Assembly (NCBI GenBank): GCA_947629595.1
Contig: CANREI010000068.1
Coordinates: forward strand, 1 to 6,544
Reading direction: 5' to 3'
Source: an uncultured Alphaproteobacteria bacterium
Lineage (GTDB): Bacteria; Pseudomonadota; Alphaproteobacteria; CAAHEQ01; UBA3637
Length of the DNA: 6,544 nucleotides
Under the pieces are notes generated by a model. That model saw nothing but the letters and a program-made list of their open reading frames with translations, searched no databases and was not told the DNA's origin. Below, one piece after another: positions 5,301 to 6,544 of the stretch (the stretch's first letter is position 1; the number at the start of each line of letters is the position of its first letter). The position numbers were made by a program, and so were the translations under genes.

Positions 5301-6350
5301 ATGAAAAGAATTGTTTTTTATGTTTTAATTTTTCTAATTTATTCAATAACTTGTATTGCCGGTGACACTTGGGAAAAATTAACCGTTCTTGGGCCCGATC
5401 ACAGCGCAAGCGTATTTTATTATAATCCGTCGGCTCAAATTCTTTGCCCTGCCCCCGAATCAGCGGATAACTGCTCTTCTGTTATATATAAAACAAACAC
5501 GGCGCTCAAAATTCAAACGAAAGAGGCTGTTTTAAATTATGTGTTAAGCACCGATCAAACTTATTATGCACTCATTCAGGAAAGCAAGCTTTTCAACGAA
5601 ACCGCGCCAAAAAAAATTGCCGTTTTATATATTGCAACAGGCCGATACATTCGTTTTTGGGAGCAATTTCACGAATCGGCGGAGAAATATTTTCTGCCCG
5701 GTCACAAAAAAACCTATTTTTTATTTACCGATGCGCAAAATTTAAAACTGCCGAAAAATGTGGTTCAAGTTTATCAAAAACAAGAGCCTTGGCCCTATAT
5801 TACCTTAAAGCGCTATCACTTTTTTAACAAAATTGCCGATCAGTTAAAACACTTTGATTATATTTACTTTTTAAATGCCAATGTGATTTTTAAACAAGAA
5901 GTGACGGCAGAGATTTTTCCTTCAAAAAATCAAGAATTTATGGTGACGCTTCACCCGGGGTATTATCGAGCTCAACCCAATTTTTTCACATATGAAAGAA
6001 ACAAAAAATCAACGGCTTATATTCCTTACGATTCGGGACAATATTATGTGATGGGCGGATTTAACGGCGGAACGGCCGAAGGATTTTTAAAACTTTCAAA
6101 ACAAATTCAAGAATGGACGGATACGGATTTAAACAACAACATCATTCCCGCCTGGCACGATGAAAGTATACTCAATCGTTATTTATTAACCCGAACGGAT
6201 GAAGGGATTCAACCTTTAATATTGCTTCCCGAGTATTTGATTCCGGAAACAGGGTTTTCAAATATGAAGGAATTTCGCCCGCATACCAAAATTATTATTC
6301 TTGATAAAAGAAATTACGGCGGGCATGAGTGGTTGCGCGGGAAAAAATAA
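5301..6350 (+). CDS. Family 6 glycosyltransferase (ABO/alpha-Gal type) with N-terminal signal or anchor
   Basis: GT6 enzymes add alpha-1,3-linked Gal or GalNAc from UDP-sugar to a galactose-containing acceptor with retention. The catalytic domain starts near KKIAVLYIATGRY (104-116) and includes HPGYY (218-222), FTYERNKKSTAYIPYD (229-244), YYVMGGFNGG (248-257) and WHDESILNRYLL (285-296). E288 corresponds to the key glutamate of human ABO transferases. NAN (192-194) replaces the metal-binding DXD, as known for bacterial GT6 proteins such as the Bacteroides ovatus enzyme. Bacterial members usually begin at the catalytic domain; this 349-residue protein adds a signal peptide or anchor (about 1-20) and about 80 residues with C49 and C58. 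GTG 5295, ATG 5298 and ATG 5301 are in frame; 5301 is best spaced from GGGA at 5290-5293. Donor, acceptor and cellular location are unknown. It is flanked by inverted 41-bp repeats. Confidence 0.93.
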   Translation: MKRIVFYVLIFLIYSITCIAGDTWEKLTVLGPDHSASVFYYNPSAQILCPAPESADNCSSVIYKTNTALKIQTKEAVLNYVLSTDQTYYALIQESKLFNETAPKKIAVLYIATGRYIRFWEQFHESAEKYFLPGHKKTYFLFTDAQNLKLPKNVVQVYQKQEPWPYITLKRYHFFNKIADQLKHFDYIYFLNANVIFKQEVTAEIFPSKNQEFMVTLHPGYYRAQPNFFTYERNKKSTAYIPYDSGQYYVMGGFNGGTAEGFLKLSKQIQEWTDTDLNNNIIPAWHDESILNRYLLTRTDEGIQPLILLPEYLIPETGFSNMKEFRPHTKIIILDKRNYGGHEWLRGKK

Positions 6351-6453
6351 CAACAGAATAAATATATAAAAATCAATATATTATAAAATAATCAAAAATA
6401 TTTTTTAACAACTTATTTTTACTATAACTCTTTGAAAAATAAGAATATTCGGC

Positions 6454-6491
6454 GTTGCATTAAACGTACGTTTTTTGCAACACTTTTTTTT
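6454..6491 (+). terminator. Probable intrinsic terminator of the GT6 gene (formed by repeat copy 3)
   Basis: The palindrome of repeat copy 3 followed by eight Ts has the form of a rho-independent terminator in the direction of the GT6 gene. It is the only such structure downstream of that gene in the window. The stem is interrupted by a T-T internal loop. Confidence 0.55.
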
Positions 6492-6494
6492 AAT
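6454..6494 (+). repeat. 41-bp palindromic repeat, copy 3 (plus orientation, inverted to copies 1 and 2)
   Basis: The core begins GTTGCATTAAACG, is centred on TA and ends CGTTTTTTGCAAC, followed by AC, eight Ts and AAT. It lies 103 bp after the GT6 stop. The inner dodecamer AAACGTACGTTT is a perfect palindrome, and the outer GTTGCA/TGCAAC arms pair with two T-T mismatches on the way. Between the GT6 stop and this repeat is AT-rich DNA without a gene; beyond it the strand is almost pure pyrimidine to the window end. Confidence 0.9.
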
Positions 6495-6544
6495 TTTTTT
6501 ATCTTTTTTGCATTTTTTTTGTTTTTTCCTTTCTTTTTTTATTT

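Noticed and set aside
5301..5360. Lipobox in the GT6 N-terminus (SITC)
   Set aside because: The residues before C18 (Ser-Ile-Thr) do not fit the Leu-Ala/Ser-Gly/Ala-Cys pattern; a signal peptide or anchor is the better reading.
6361..6384. AATATAT/ATATATT inverted repeat after the GT6 stop as a terminator
   Set aside because: The stem is entirely A-T and lacks a following T-run; repeat copy 3 is a much better terminator.
6454..6481. 28-bp repeat core as a Xer dif site
   Set aside because: The length matches, but the arms do not resemble the dif XerD arm (TTATGTTAAAT type), and three copies within 1.4 kb would be abnormal for chromosomal dif.
6454..6481. Repeat as an integron attC site
   Set aside because: The ends GTTGCAT and TTGCAAC do not fit the GTTRRRY and RYYYAAC core sites, and no integrase is visible.

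Overview
The window reads as a stretch of an AT-rich Gram-negative chromosome. An outer-membrane lipoprotein (MlaA), a periplasmic phospholipid carrier (MlaC) and Sec-type signal peptides require a diderm envelope. The MlaA/MlaC pairing, the pilin N-terminus (RSMVEMMGV type) and the base composition fit best with an uncultured, probably host- or gut-associated alphaproteobacterium. That placement is an inference from protein style; there is no rRNA or other taxonomic marker here.

Layout. At the left (1-920, minus strand, running off the window) is an exported protein of unknown function. A 108-bp divergent promoter region with a 17-bp palindrome separates it from a rightward operon: a LOG-family nucleotide phosphoribohydrolase (1029-1646), mlaA (1643-2422, ATGA overlap) and mlaC (2436-3041). 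MlaA and MlaC belong to the Mla system, which moves phospholipids between the outer and inner membranes. The inner-membrane ABC part (MlaFED) is not in the window. A weak hairpin/T-tract ends this operon.

Next, a near-consensus sigma70 promoter (TTGACA-N17-TATACT) drives a 461-residue protein of no recognised family, with a charged N-terminus, an acidic Ser/Asp/Glu-rich middle and a hydrophobic, Gly-rich segment. It ends 4 bp from the convergent end of an orphan type IV pilin-like gene (4517-4975, minus).

The right third (4976-6544) is the most unusual part. A family 6 glycosyltransferase (GT6, the family of the ABO blood-group and alpha-1,3-galactosyl transferases) lies in very AT-rich DNA. 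It has the bacterial NAN motif in place of DXD, but also a signal peptide or membrane anchor and about 80 extra residues before the catalytic domain. Around it are three copies of a 41-bp imperfect-palindrome repeat, each ending in (A/G)C, eight Ts and AAT. Two are direct copies to the left of the gene and one is inverted to its right, so the gene sits between inverted repeats. The repeat may be a mobile-element end, a recombination site, or a repeated intrinsic terminator; the sequence alone does not decide.

No tRNA, rRNA, CRISPR array or recognisable transposase was seen.
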